The notes under the pieces: generated by a model | Databases searched by the model: none | The model's input: the letters and a program-made list of their open reading frames with translations, nothing else | What the model was told of the DNA's origin: nothing | From: Camellia lanceoleosa | Lineage: Eukaryota; Streptophyta; Magnoliopsida; Ericales; Theaceae | DNA: 64,000 bases | Direction: 5' to 3' | Assembly (NCBI GenBank): GCA_025200525.1 | Contig: CM045763.1 | Span: forward strand, 151,100,246 to 151,164,245 | Position numbers and translations under genes: made by a program | Shown: in pieces, positions 45,852-59,271 of the stretch | How the letters are laid out: the number at the start of each line of letters is the position of its first letter | Numbering within the stretch: the first letter of the stretch is position 1

Positions 45852-48800
45852 GTATCAATTTTATTGCTTTTTATTATAGATATGATATAATTGTGGCTTC
45901 TATTAGTCTAATTTGATTTTTTTTTAATTTGTTTTAATTGTATGTTTAATGAGTTGCTTTTGTGTTTGCTATGTGGATTGATTAATTGTCTACTTGAATT
46001 TCATTTGTAAAGGTTATTATATGTGAGAAAAAAAGAAAAAGAAAAAAAAGTGTGCTTAATTGTAATGGAATGGTTTTAAGGATGCAAAAGTTGTTTTTGT
46101 TTCTTTTTGCGAGCCTGTTGGGTGCAGCTTAGAGTCTGTGCTACACTTGTATAACATATTAGGCAGAAATAGCTTTAAAAAAAAAAAGCTAATTCATGGA
46201 AACTGGGCGACAATTGCTTTTGGATTATCTGCATCTAGCTTACAATAAGTTGCACCAAACACCATCCTCATTTGAGTGAAAGATAAGTTCCAAGCGTCTA
46301 TTCTTTTCCTTTTTGTGGGCTGCAGATAGAAATTGTGATAAATTATTGGACTACAGAAGTCTATCTGTTGACTATAGGACTTAATAGACTGTTGGTGTTT
46401 TGATAGTTTTGTTAAAGTTGTATAAGTGGGTACAAGTGGGTATAAGTGGTTGATGACTTTTGAAATCCACTCTTTCTTGAGTTAGTAGTAGAACCTAAAA
46501 ACTGGGGAAGTGTTGCCTGCTAATTCAAACATGTGTCACAAATTGACGTGCTTTGCTTTATGTTGGACAACAATTTGTTTGGTGCTCTGCATCTTTAAGG
46601 TTATTCAGTGATTATGCAGGAAATAAATGGTAACACATGATGAAGGGAAAAAAAACTGAGATAAGGGCAGGCAATCATGTCAATGAAAATGGTTATCTAA
46701 CCGTCTCTCTTTCTCTAGGAAGAGCCCAAGGCTGCCACTGCGCTCACGTCCATATTAACTAGACCTTGTAAAATATCCCTGGATGTTGAGGTCCAAACTT
46801 TGAACTGAAAATGTTTATTTGTTTCTTCATAGTGGAAGATCCTCAAGTATATGAATCCTTGTTGGAGGGAAATGAAAAAGGTTTCAATGAAACATCATAG
46901 TTTGTTAGGCTTCAATTTATTTATTTGCTAATATAATAGACAGGTAATGTTGTTAGCAAAATGAGGTCCAGCTAGCAGTGACAATTGAATCTGCTGACTG
47001 ATACAGGGGATTTAACACATGTTGATGCTATACCTTAGCATAAAGGCCTTGACCTGGCATGATGACAAGGGTTGTCTGCCTTGTGACAGGGTTCGATTGA
47101 CAGGAATCACACTCCACAAAAAAGTGGAGATGATGTTGCCAACCCACTCAGTCTCCCATATCTTGTTGTAAATAGAGCCTTGTGCACTAGGTATGACCTT
47201 TATGCTACACCGCAGTGTAGGATAATTTATAAGATGATACTTAAGTGCTAATTGGAAGGTTTAATGGTTGTGACTATAGTTTAATGAAATGAGGCACTAG
47301 GTCTCTATCTATGTAGCGTATCAAGGTTTTCATTGTGAGTTGGTGCAGAAATCTTCTGTAGTTCACTCCTACAAGCTTGTGCTTCCAAGCATTTTGCATC
47401 TGCTTGCTGCTGGCATGCTTTATGCAGTTTTACAATGGGATTTCCTGAACCCGTAGAAGCATGATTAAAGACTACTCTTTCTGATTTAAGAGTGCTTTGA
47501 ATTAGGTTTTTTAACAGCACATGTGGAGCTTGCCTGCCAGGGGAACTTATGACCAAATATTTTGCTTTTATAAAGATTAAGATCTTGTCTGATAAATATG
47601 CATAACACATACTTGTGCTCTTTGATATGTTCTCAGTTGAGCAGGTGTTAGTTTGAGTTCTTGTTACATATTTTGTTAGCTTGCCTTCTGATGATTATAA
47701 TTTCCATTGCTTCAGTGACATCAGATTTTTGTTACCTTCGCAGAGTTTCACTGTGTTAACTTTTTCATGGCAATGATGTTGCTGGAACCTTGGAATTGAC
47801 TAGTAGAATGGTTTTTCCTCCTTTGTGCTATTTTCTGCAGACCCTTATGCTGGGTTGAACATATGTCACTGGATAATGAAACTGGATTGGACCCTTCTGG
47901 TGTAAGAATTAGGCCTGTATCCGGTCTTGTGGCAGCTGATTACTTTGCACCGGGTTATTTTGTGTGGGCAGTTCTAATTGCAAACTTGGCCCGCATAGGA
48001 TATGAGGAGAAAAACATGTATATGGCTGCATACGATTGGAGGATCTCGTTTCAGAATACTGAGGTATTTTTGATATATACTTCTTTTACCTTGGTATGAC
48101 ATGGTTCCTTGCAAATATCTGTATAAAACATTTTCAACAGAGAGACTTGGATCAGCTTGCATGTAGTGTAAGAATTGCTATTATTATGCCTCTCAGCATC
48201 TTTTGGTTTACCAACTTTCATGCCTGCCAAGTTGGTCATGTATGAGTGAGTAGCTATCACATCCAAACAGTCCTATTTCTTTTAGTAAAAAACTTGAACT
48301 CCAACATGGAGTGTGAACTGGATGGGGGCAACTCTTAAGTCTGGTAAAATTGATATATGGCTTGTGTGTGGATTGGAAGTGCTTATTAATCTAAAGGTAG
48401 GCTTGTATGACTTGTATAAAAAATTAGTGAGGGGTGTAAAGTTAGTATTGTTAGATCAGAGTTAAGTTAATATTGTCTGTTTAATTACTCTCTTACATCT
48501 GATAAATATTCTGCTAAATTGAATTGATCAGGTACGTGACCAAAGTCTTAGCAGGATTAAAAGTAATATAGAACTCATGGTTGCAACCAGTGGTGGGAGA
48601 AAGGTGGTTGTAATTCCACATTCAATGGGTGTTCTGTACTTCTTGCATTTTATGAAATGGGTTGAAGCACCAGCTCCAATGGGTGGTGGGGGTGGATCAG
48701 GTTGGTGTGATAAACATATAAAGGCGGTAATGAATATTGGTGGACCATTTTTAGGCGTTCCAAAAGCAGTCTCTGGATTATTCTCTGCTGAAGCAAAGGA

Positions 48801-51800
48801 TATAGCTGTTGCCAGGTTTGTCATTGCTTGCCTCTTTCTCTCCGCAAATTTTACCTTGTGAAACAAGGCCTACTTATTATTTAGGGCAAATAGTGAGATA
48901 ATTTTGATTTTGTTTTCTGCTTGTTTACTTGAGATAAGCTATGCAAACAACTTAGACCTATTGTGATTAAATTCACTCCATTATGAGTGAAGCCAAAGCT
49001 GTCAATCCAATCTCTGCCCTCTGGTCTGTCATTGTGTCCTTTCCTCCTCAAGTAGATAATCTTACTCCCTAGAAAAAGAATGAAGAAAGAGTCACCAAAA
49101 TTCAAATGGGGGCTTTGTTTTATTCAAAGGGAAGAGCTATTGATTTTGCTCTATTAATTTGTTTGATTGTACACTGTAGAGTCTGTACTGGTATTATTAG
49201 TAAGAGAATCTTTCATGCTACAATATTCTAGTCAATAATACAATGGCTCAGATGTATTATGGTTCTTGCTTGGGGTATGGTTTATATATTGCTTACTATC
49301 AAGTTTGATAAAGATGAAAAGTTTTAAATTAGTTGGTGATCGTAGTATTGTTCTGGTTTCAAAACCAGTAAAACATAATCTGCTGGAATATGCCAAGAAT
49401 TGTGTGTCTTGAGAACTTTGAGAAGAGAACAGGAAAAAAAAAGACGAAACTATTCTATAATTTCTTAGGAGGCTTTATGTATAGAATCACTCTTTGAGGA
49501 AGTGAGGTGACATACAATTCTTTTATGATCTGTTATGGTGGTGATTCCACTCTGTAGCTTGAGTTGTGTTTTTAAGTGCTAAAGAAACAAAGAACGGTGC
49601 TTATTAAAAAAAATATAAAATGTTGAAAATTTGATATACTATAGGAGATACTGAAGTTCAGATATGTTATGTTATTATCTAAGATAATTACTTACCTGAA
49701 TGGACATTTAGAAAAGAAACCCATGCATCTACAAAAATTTGCTGAGGAGAACAAATTAAATATGGTTTTTGTTGTGAAAATTGTTGTAATTGTCTTTAGT
49801 TTTAGTTTTTGTTATTATTCATTAAGGTTTTTTACAAGCACAACCAAAACCAAATGTTATAAATGTACATTTTGAGTTACTAATATGTGTAAATCCTTGT
49901 CCTCATTATGCTAAATATGTTTTTGAAATTGTGGGAGGAGGTGAATAGGTCAAACACTCAATCAAATTACCAATTAAAATTTATCAAGTCAATTATCCAA
50001 TCTAATTAATTAGTTTCAGTCTATCAATCAATTATATCTTAACTATCCACACATTATCGCAATAATTAAATAAACTAGACTAACACATCAACATATGTGA
50101 AAAATCCTTGGGAACAATAATCCCTTTTGATAAAAAAGCACAGGCCATCTTATCTGTTGTAAGAATAAACTACGTATGAGTTTAAATATAGACTCAAGTA
50201 AAAGGACTTACAAACCAGCATTTAGTCTTGATGTCTTCCCTTCAAGCTCCAAAGCTCAAACTCCACTGTCAACCTTCTCTGGGTAGAGCAATCGGCCAAT
50301 TGAATAGTGTAACCATTGCATTGAGGGTGATCAAGTGCTTACAGAGTATGTTATTTTTTATTTTATTTTTTTATAAAACCACTCAATCAAGAAACTATTT
50401 GTATGGTGTAATAATGCATGGAACTCAGTTTCAAATATTGAGAAATATGAGTTTCAAATACCTTTTGAAAACTTATGAATGAACAATATTTTTCTCTCTC
50501 AAAAGAAAATAGATTCCGTGTGTATCTCTAATAGAAAACCTAATCCAAGTATTTATAGGTTATTTAAAATAAGAAACTAATTTGGACTGAAATCTGTATG
50601 CATGCTCAAGTAGGCTTCGAGCACTGCTCCCAATATCTCTTTTGTCTTCAGGCTGCAGTGAGCTTCTGGTGAAGCTCTTTGGAATTCTGCATGAGGGCCT
50701 CCTGCTTAAACGTTGGTTGTACCACTCAAGCGCCTTTGTTTAGCAGTTCATAATGTACTCTAAATGTCCTGATTTTTCCCTTTTGCATGCTTTTCCCTTT
50801 ACTTAAGGTAGTACATGTAAATAACAAAATACTCCCTTGATGGCAAGTATGGAAAGAAGAAATTTGAAATTTCACATGAAGCATGTTTAGGGCATCAAGG
50901 ATTGAATTTTTGGAATTATTTTGAGTCTTTATTTGTTCCAAGTTATTAAGCTACTTGACAGATTAATGTCATTGTAGTAAGTTTTAGAAGTTAGGGGCAC
51001 TATGGTAAGTTTAATAATTGTTGGACATGAGTAGTGGTCATAGTTTATGGGTCATCTTGCTGGTGTAGTAATGTTATTTGAATCTTATTTGAAATCCTAG
51101 TTAGTCTAGAATATTAGTAGTTGTCAAATATTCTTACTTTCTAAATTTGAGTCCTAGTCCTTGTAAAATTAGGAGAGCCTTTAGCCTATAAATATGTGTA
51201 ATCTCAATTATTCAGTGAACTTAATATTATGAGAATTTGAGATTGCGTTTGTGTGTGATTGGCCTAACCCTTGTGAGGATGAATCACCTCTTTCTCTCTT
51301 CTTCTCCTCCTCTTTGTGCACATACTCTAGTTATTATTCTCGGCTTACTATTCACAGCTCTCTAAAAGTGCACTTTTCAGCTCCAAAACCCTATCCTATC
51401 ACGCTGGAACTGGTCCCAATCCCTTCTCCTACCTATTAGCCTTCAATTTAACCATTTAAACCCTAAATTACTCACTATTTGGGCCCTTAAATAGCATATT
51501 TAAAATTAAAAATAAAAAATAAAAATCCAGCAAGCTATTCTAGATTACCCTTATTTGCACAAGGCTTTCTTTTATAGTTGGGTTTGGTACAGGTAGAGGT
51601 AGGCAGCTTTAACCTAGAGAGGGAGATTCCTGTGACTTGACCTGGCAACCACAAGGCTAAGGGTGGATAACACTTGCTATCATACTAGGCCACAACTTCT
51701 AAAATATCAAAATTAATGAAATTTTAAATAAATAAAATGTGAACTCCCCCTTAATCTGAAATTTTTAGAATTGGCTAAAATACTGCATTCTCCAAAATAA

Positions 51801-54800
51801 GTTGCTTACTCTAACCTAAGATGTTCTAGATCCCATTTTTGGCTCCAATTACAAATATGCAAAAAAAATTTGGTCGTTGGATCTTCGTATTTTGGTGTTT
51901 TGATGTTTTGGTCAATCACAACTCTTAGAAACTGTGTCAAAATTTGACTAAACTAATGCAATTCACTCGTACAATTATATGCAAGATTAGATTGGAACGC
52001 ACATCACATTGTCTTTGAAAGCCTTTAAACTTCAATACTCAGACCTATACACCTAACCTAGACACATAACACATTATGTTTACTGAAACTGCCAACACAC
52101 AAATCCTATAACAGTTTTTATTCTATTTTTTTGGCTTATAATGAAATTATAATCCTTCTGCAGGGCTATTGCACCAGGTGTTTTGGATATGGATGTATTT
52201 GGTTTGCAAACTTTGCAGCATGTGATGCGGATGACACGTACATGGGATTCGACCATGTCAATGATTCCGAAAGGTGGAGACACTATCTGGGGTGGCCTTG
52301 ATTGGTCACCTGAGGAAGGCTATGAGTGTACTGCCAAGAAAATGAAGAACAATGACACTCAGACAGTGGGCCAAAATGGAAAAGGGAGTTTAATTAATAC
52401 CACACATGTGCATTATGGGAGAATAATATCATTTGGGAAGGATGTAGCTGAGGCGCAATCATCAGAAATTGAGAGGATGGATTTCAGGGTAATGTTACAA
52501 GTTCCAAATTAGTTAGATACTTTTCTGTCAATTGAATCTCTTAATTTTAATTTATTTGATGAATTGATTTTGTTGCTCTTTTAGGAAAAATTAGAACATA
52601 AAATAATAAGATGATCAGTAACTGATGTACGGAATGGTATATGGAATGTACGAAGCAACAAGAATAACCACGAATAATGATAATCAACTCAAAACTCAAC
52701 CAAATAGTGACAAGGCTTAAAGTTACAACCTTATTTATAATAATAGAAATTTATTGACTCTAGGAATAGAAAACCTATCATAAGTCTTGTGCACCAAGTA
52801 ATCCTAATCCTTGTAGACCAAGAAACAAACAAAATAGAAACCTAATTGTATTAGGCTTTTTTTATACTAAATCAAAATATTTGTAATCAAATACTAATTC
52901 TATAATATTAAAATGGAGCTGCTCTTTCCACTCCACTTTGCTCAAAATACACTCCTTTGTCCTTATTATACATAGTTACTATTCCCACTCAACTTTGTTC
53001 AAAATACTCTCCCTTCTATGCATAAGGACAAAGAAGGGAGTCTATTTGGAGCAAAGTAGAGTGGAAATATCAGCTCCCTATTAAAAATATAAATATAAGA
53101 TTTCAAAATCATGCTTGCATTTTTCTCCTCAATTTGGAAAAACTCATCATCGAGTTTCAATTACTGGAAATAATTTGTCATGTCTGCACTTGTTTACATC
53201 AACCTTTATTTAAGATTAATTTTCTCAAACCTCAATTTCAAAGCATCGCCTTCCAAAATTAAATGGATAATTTTCTTCAATAAATATGCACCGACTTCTC
53301 CTTTAACAAGTTTTGATTTTTTTTATTTATTATTATCTAGTATCGATGCTTTGTCCTCTTTGTAAAACATGAGAAACTGATGAAGATCATGGAAAGAAGA
53401 AAAAGAGCAAATATGTAATTTCACATGAAACACATTTAGGGCATCAAGAATTAAAAAATTAGAATTATTTTGAGTCTTTATGTCATTATAGTAGGTTTTA
53501 GTAATTAAGGGTACAATGGTAATTCCAATAATTGTAGGACGTGGATTGTAGCCTTGTAGGGGTCATCCATGTGTTTTATTTTGAATCAAGTTATTAAATG
53601 GGTTATTATATATAGGTTTTATTATGTCTAAAATAATCTTAGTAGTCAAAAGTTTAAGTTTCCTATTTTGATATTGAAGTAGAATTAGAAGTTATTAAAG
53701 TTTCCTATTATGATTGAAGTATAATTGGAAGTCATAGTTGATCTAGAATATTAGTAGTTGCTAAATATTTTTAATTTCTAAATTTGAGTTATAGTCCTTA
53801 TAGAATTAATTAGGAGAGTCTTTAGCCTATAAATATATGTGTAATCTCAACGATTGGGAGGGAGGAGTTAATATTATGAAATTTGAGATTGTGTTTGTGT
53901 GATTGGCCTATCCCTTGTGAGGGTGAAGCATCTCTCTCTCTCTCTCTCTCTAGCGCGCGCGCAAGGTTATTATTCACTTCACTGTTCACAGTGCTTAGAA
54001 TAGCCACCCAACATCCCCTAAACACTTATGTTTTCATTCCCAAAATCCTACCCTTTTACAAATCCTTAAAACTCTTTTATTTTTATTTTTTTAAAATACG
54101 TTTGCCTCCCACCAAATCTAACCCTATAAGTCTATTGTTGCTACTGCAACTTATACTTAAACCGTTCTCACTACTTGTAGGAAAGTAATCCCTACTCGTC
54201 CTACATCAGAAACAAGTCCCACATATGCATTGTAATGTCTCCACCACAGTTTTATTTCTCAATTCAATTCTGTTGATGAATTGTAAAGCTCAGTATTTAC
54301 GCACGAGTTGAAATCGCCATGCCCAACCTCTTCCTCCTCGGTGTTAGCATTACACAGCTTGTCCCGCTTTTGCTTGGCATCAATAAATTCCTTACTAACT
54401 TCCTCTGTTGAACTGATTTCCATGGTCTCGTTTTCTTCAATTTCAACTTGATCTCCGTAACTAAAATCACATTACCTTTATTGGTAGTGATTAAATAATC
54501 ATGCTTCTTTGGGTACTCATCCAATTTCGGAGTTCAATTCTAATCAACTTATGATTGTAATAACAAAGAATTTTTATCTGAAAATATTGCAGTCATAAAA
54601 ATCTTCTTCAGAATAATTTACCATTGCCATCAGCTTGATAATGAAAAGTGCATTCTCAAACATTTTTGTTAACAGGTTTTCCATTTGCATTTTCCTTAGC
54701 ATGATTCCTATTAACATGTTGGTTTTAGGACTGATTGCGCGGTTAACTTGCAAAAACAATGGCACCCAACCGATCAGATAGTGCACCAATCATATATTTG

Positions 54801-57092
54801 AGCTGTAGAGATCAATCCTCCAATGGGGCATCCCGTGCAATGTTATCTCGCTCATACACATCTTCAACAATGGCAACTCGACCACCGTATTTCTTAGTTT
54901 CACCTCCAGGTGCGATAGTTAGGATTCAAACTTGGGCTTTGATATGAACTGTTGCAGGGAATGGTGTATGGAATGAACAAATCAACAAGAATAATGACTA
55001 ATAGTAATAACTTGGGGAAAAATCTTCTCCAAATTGTATTATTAATCAATTTAAAAGTCAAACAACTAGCTATAAGGCTTACAATCTTATTTATAATAGT
55101 AGTAATCCTAACAGCCCTAAGAGTATTAAGATGGAAAATAAAATATTAGGAAACTAGGCACAAGTCTTGAAAACCAAATAGTTCTAATTCTTGTAGACCA
55201 AGAAACATACAAAATAAGAAACCAAATGATTTTTGGCTATTCCATACTAAATCAAAATATTCCTAATCAAATACTAATTTTGTAATATTAAATATAGAAA
55301 TATAAAACTCCAGAATGACATTTGCATTAATAAGTGTTAAGCATGAGTTGAGAAAAATCAAAGCATGGAATTACCTTATGTGTACCCTAGAAAATAGGTT
55401 CAGTGTAATCTGGATGTGCTTGCATTGAGAAAGACCTCTTTGGATTGATTTTAAGTGAATATCACAATTATCCCAAAAGCTTAAGTTGCTGCGAAATGGG
55501 TCCAATGATGTATATCAAAGAAGAAGAAATCAAACGGGGTCTAAATACTAAATGCTAACGGAGACACTTGAACCCAAGACTTCTCTCAACCTGAGCTTTG
55601 ATACAGTGTTAAGTCACCAATTATCCCAAAAGCTTAAACTACTAGGACATGGGTCCAATAATGTATATCAAGTTATCCAACAAAGCTTAGTTACTTCGAG
55701 GTTTAGTTTTATTATAATCATGGCCCCTATATTATCTGTGATTTGTTATTTTTGCTTGAAGTGGGTTCTGCAGCCAAATGTTTAAACCTTATCATCGTCA
55801 ATACCTTTGTGACAATTGATTTTTTTCCTAGTTATGGCTATTTATGATACATATTATATCTTTGATTTATGTAAAACTATTTGCAGTTAAATTACGTTTA
55901 TTTATGTATGCTTCTTGGTGTGTGAAGAAATCATTTTTATTGATAGTATGTTCTCGGCCAAATAATTTTCAGTATTTTATGTATGCCATTTTGACCCTTT
56001 TGAATATTATATTGATTGAGCAGTAGTAGGTTCTCTCAAATTCCTTTCATTATGCTTTTGATTATATATGAATAATGTGCAAGAACAATTGTTCCCTGCC
56101 TTATGCTATTCATTTTTGGAGTGGTGAATCACTGTCCTTGTAGTGTGCGCTCTGGAGTTTGAAAACCCTGTAGTCCTGAACCATACATGGCACCGAAATC
56201 GTAAAGAGTAAGAATTTAAAATGTGCTAATAATGGCTTTTTTCTAACCCTAAGTCAACAAAGAAGTTGGAGGTGGACGTTGCTTGGCAGTAGTGCCATGG
56301 TAGATCTTTTATTTGATCCCTTTAAAGTGAAGATTATAAAGACTCTGCACTTGATCTCCTAGTAATGGCATGAAATACTTTTCATCATATTAATAAAAGA
56401 AGGAAGTCACTTAGTTATAACATCCTTTATGTCCTAACATTTAAATTAAAAGAATAATGCTCTGAATCTGGCATTTGAAATGTTAGCATGTCCATGCCAA
56501 TTTTATTTGCTGGAACTGCACAAATAACGATACAACAGGCAAACAGTCATTGTACTACTGCTACCTGATTTGTCCTCGCTTTAGAATAAGGCTAAGGTTT
56601 CATATGGTTCCATAAGTTAGAAAATATTTTGCTTGAGAAAATCTAAGACATATTCCAATCCCACCCACCACTTTAGCATCTGCACAGGGGTAATCACAGA
56701 TTGCCTTGTTCCTGTATGAGCTATGATATATAATGACATGTTATATGTGTACACTTTGTCAATTGCACATTGTGAATTACATTCTCAAGACCTGATTGCT
56801 ATTTACTTGGTGTTGGTTGATCTGTAGGGTGCTGTTAAGGGCAATAACCTTGCGAACACAACATGCCGTGATGTATGGACCGAGTACCATGATATGGGCA
56901 TAGAGGGCATCAAAGCTGTTGCAGATTATAAAGTTTACACAGCTGTACCAATACTGGATCTGCTTCAGTTTGTTGCCCCAAAGATGATGAAGCGTGGCAG
57001 TGCTCATTTTTCTTATGGAATTGCTGACAATTTGGATGACAAAAAATATGAACATTACAGATATTGGTCAAATCCCTTGGAAACAAAGTGAG

Positions 57093-57145
<53 letters not shown>

Positions 57146-59237
57146 GACCCCATCCTGCCCCAAACAGAATTGTAGTTGTGACCAGCCAGTAGTGCCTGAA
57201 TACCGAAGGCCTAGCAAGACAAGACAAGATTGAACTAACAACATTGGGGCTTAGGCGGAAACATTTGTCCATTAATTACCAAGAGTCCATTCAGAGCATG
57301 TGCATAAGGTGCAATGAAAAAAAACAAGCATACTTCTCATTTATTTATCTTGATATTTACAAGTCGAAACAACAAAAAGAAAAGTACATTGTCCATATCA
57401 TGACCTTACAAAAGCCTAAATAGAAAAACAAAACTATTGACTGAATGTTACAACTCCCGAAAGGACAAAATAAAAGAAAAGACTTCTAGAGCGACTCCAA
57501 AGATATTGGCATGAGTCTCTCGATAAGGACACCGGTTTAATTTCCCCCGACAAGGACGTACCCGGCTTGAACCCCTGGTAAGGTCGTACCCGGCTTAACC
57601 CCCGGTAGGGTCATACTCTAAAGTCGTATTAATACATGGTACAAAAATATAGGATGTTCATTCATAACGAATCATAGCATAACTTTCATAAACAGAAATA
57701 AGTTTTGCATTTGAAACATAGTTTATCAAACATAGCGTTACTAAATTACTACTCACAAAGGGCTCCTTGACAAGGGTATTCTCCTTCCAAAGCTTAACCT
57801 ACACAAAGCAAAAGCAAGACATTGAAGTACTTAACTTACATGCACAAATTGAACACCTAAACTTGGCTAAACGTTTTCTTAACTTTTCTTACATGTCAAG
57901 TACTATTCTAAGTTTAATTCAAGTCTCAAACAAGTGCCTAAACAATGTTAAATTTATGCAAGGAGTGTCCTAGGTGACTGAGGCTTTCAATACAAGAAAA
58001 TGGGCGAAAAACAACATTTCCGAACGTGCGGAAAAGAAGGCCGCACGTGCGGGATGGCCAGGGAACGTGCCGCACATGCTTTTATTCCAAAACTGAAAAT
58101 GGGTCGGGCAAGGTTAGCCACACATGCGGCTGTGACTCCCGCACATGCGGAAGTGGCTGATATGCACAATGTGCTTTGAGTTCGAATTTCCAACTATTTT
58201 CTCATCTTCTTCCCTTTCTTTCTAGGGTTTCAAAACACGAATTTAGGAAAACTCTTGAAAAATATAAGGAAACATGAAAATAAACTTCCTTTAAAAGCAA
58301 AACCATCAAAAACAAGATTAAAGCATATTATAACCTCCTTGGCTTCTTTTCAATTCCTTTCTAATTCTCTTCTTTCCCCTCCTTCAAAACATGAATTTTG
58401 AATATGCAAAATCATTGAAATCTATGAGAAATCATGAGAATATAACTCCCTATGCGTCAAGAACATCGAAAATTACATTAAAGTGGTGAAATTCTAAGCT
58501 ACAAATCTAATTCATCATCAAAACCTAACCTTCCTCATTCTTTCACTCATTTCTTCTTTATTAACTCAAATTGATCCTAACTTTTTTCTCAATCTTTTAG
58601 ATGCTAGGAGGGTTTACTACAAGATTTATCTTACCTTAATTTGGTTGAAGGGTGAGTTTTGATGAAGTTCTTCAAGCTTTATTCCGTTCCCTCTTCTTTC
58701 TTTCTTTTCTCTCCCTCTCTTTTGCTGGTTCTAGCTCCTTGCAAAATTTCCCCCTTTGTTTGGTTTTATTGAGTTGAACAAGACAAGGATTGTAGGAGAC
58801 AAAAAGGGGAGGTACTAGCTTGTGCTTGATTAATTTGTCTAATCTTACTTATTTGACTTAGTTAACCAAGGTTTATACTAATTAATCTAGGCTTAACTTA
58901 ATCATGCTTTACTTAATTAATCCTAATTAAGGCTCACTAATTACCACTAATCCCAATTAGCAAAACAACAAATAGCATGAAATGAACAAGCACATTAGAC
59001 TGAAGTCTTTAAGCTCCTCAATTAGGGCATAGGCACATCCTAACATTGTCAAATTCTAACTTAAAGTATCCCCTAACTTGAAACATGAAACACATAATTT
59101 TTCTAAACTTAATATCTTCACCGAACTTCTCCTTCCCTTATGGCCCTTAACAAGTTCTAGTTCAAGCAAGCATATAACACAGAGTTTAAATGCAAGGATG
59201 ACATGATATGCATTATGCATGAATGGTTGGTTGTCAC

Positions 59238-59271
<34 letters not shown>

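Larger units (their letters stand above)
52623..55326 (-). mobile_element. Non-autonomous LTR element in PDAT1 intron 4
   Basis: Sense strand minus. The 5' LTR is 54950-55326, followed by a primer-site-like TCATATCAAAGCCC (about 54945-54931, tRNA-Met type with mismatches). The internal region is about 1.8 kb. A purine tract GAGGAGAAAAA adjoins the 3' LTR at 52623-53119. The LTRs share ATCAACAAGAATAATG-like, TTGTAGACCAAGAAAC and CATACTAAATCAAAATATT blocks. Two minus frames (54297-54524, 54574-54789) match nothing known to me. No pol. Target duplication not evident. Nested inside are a MITE in the 3' LTR and an LTR-like repeat at 53378-54060. Confidence 0.6.

Noticed and set aside
45852..45879. 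PDAT1 exon 1 read through to the stop at 45879
   Set aside because: AG|GTATCA is a good donor and the family sequence continues exactly at 47841 (PLCWVEHM).
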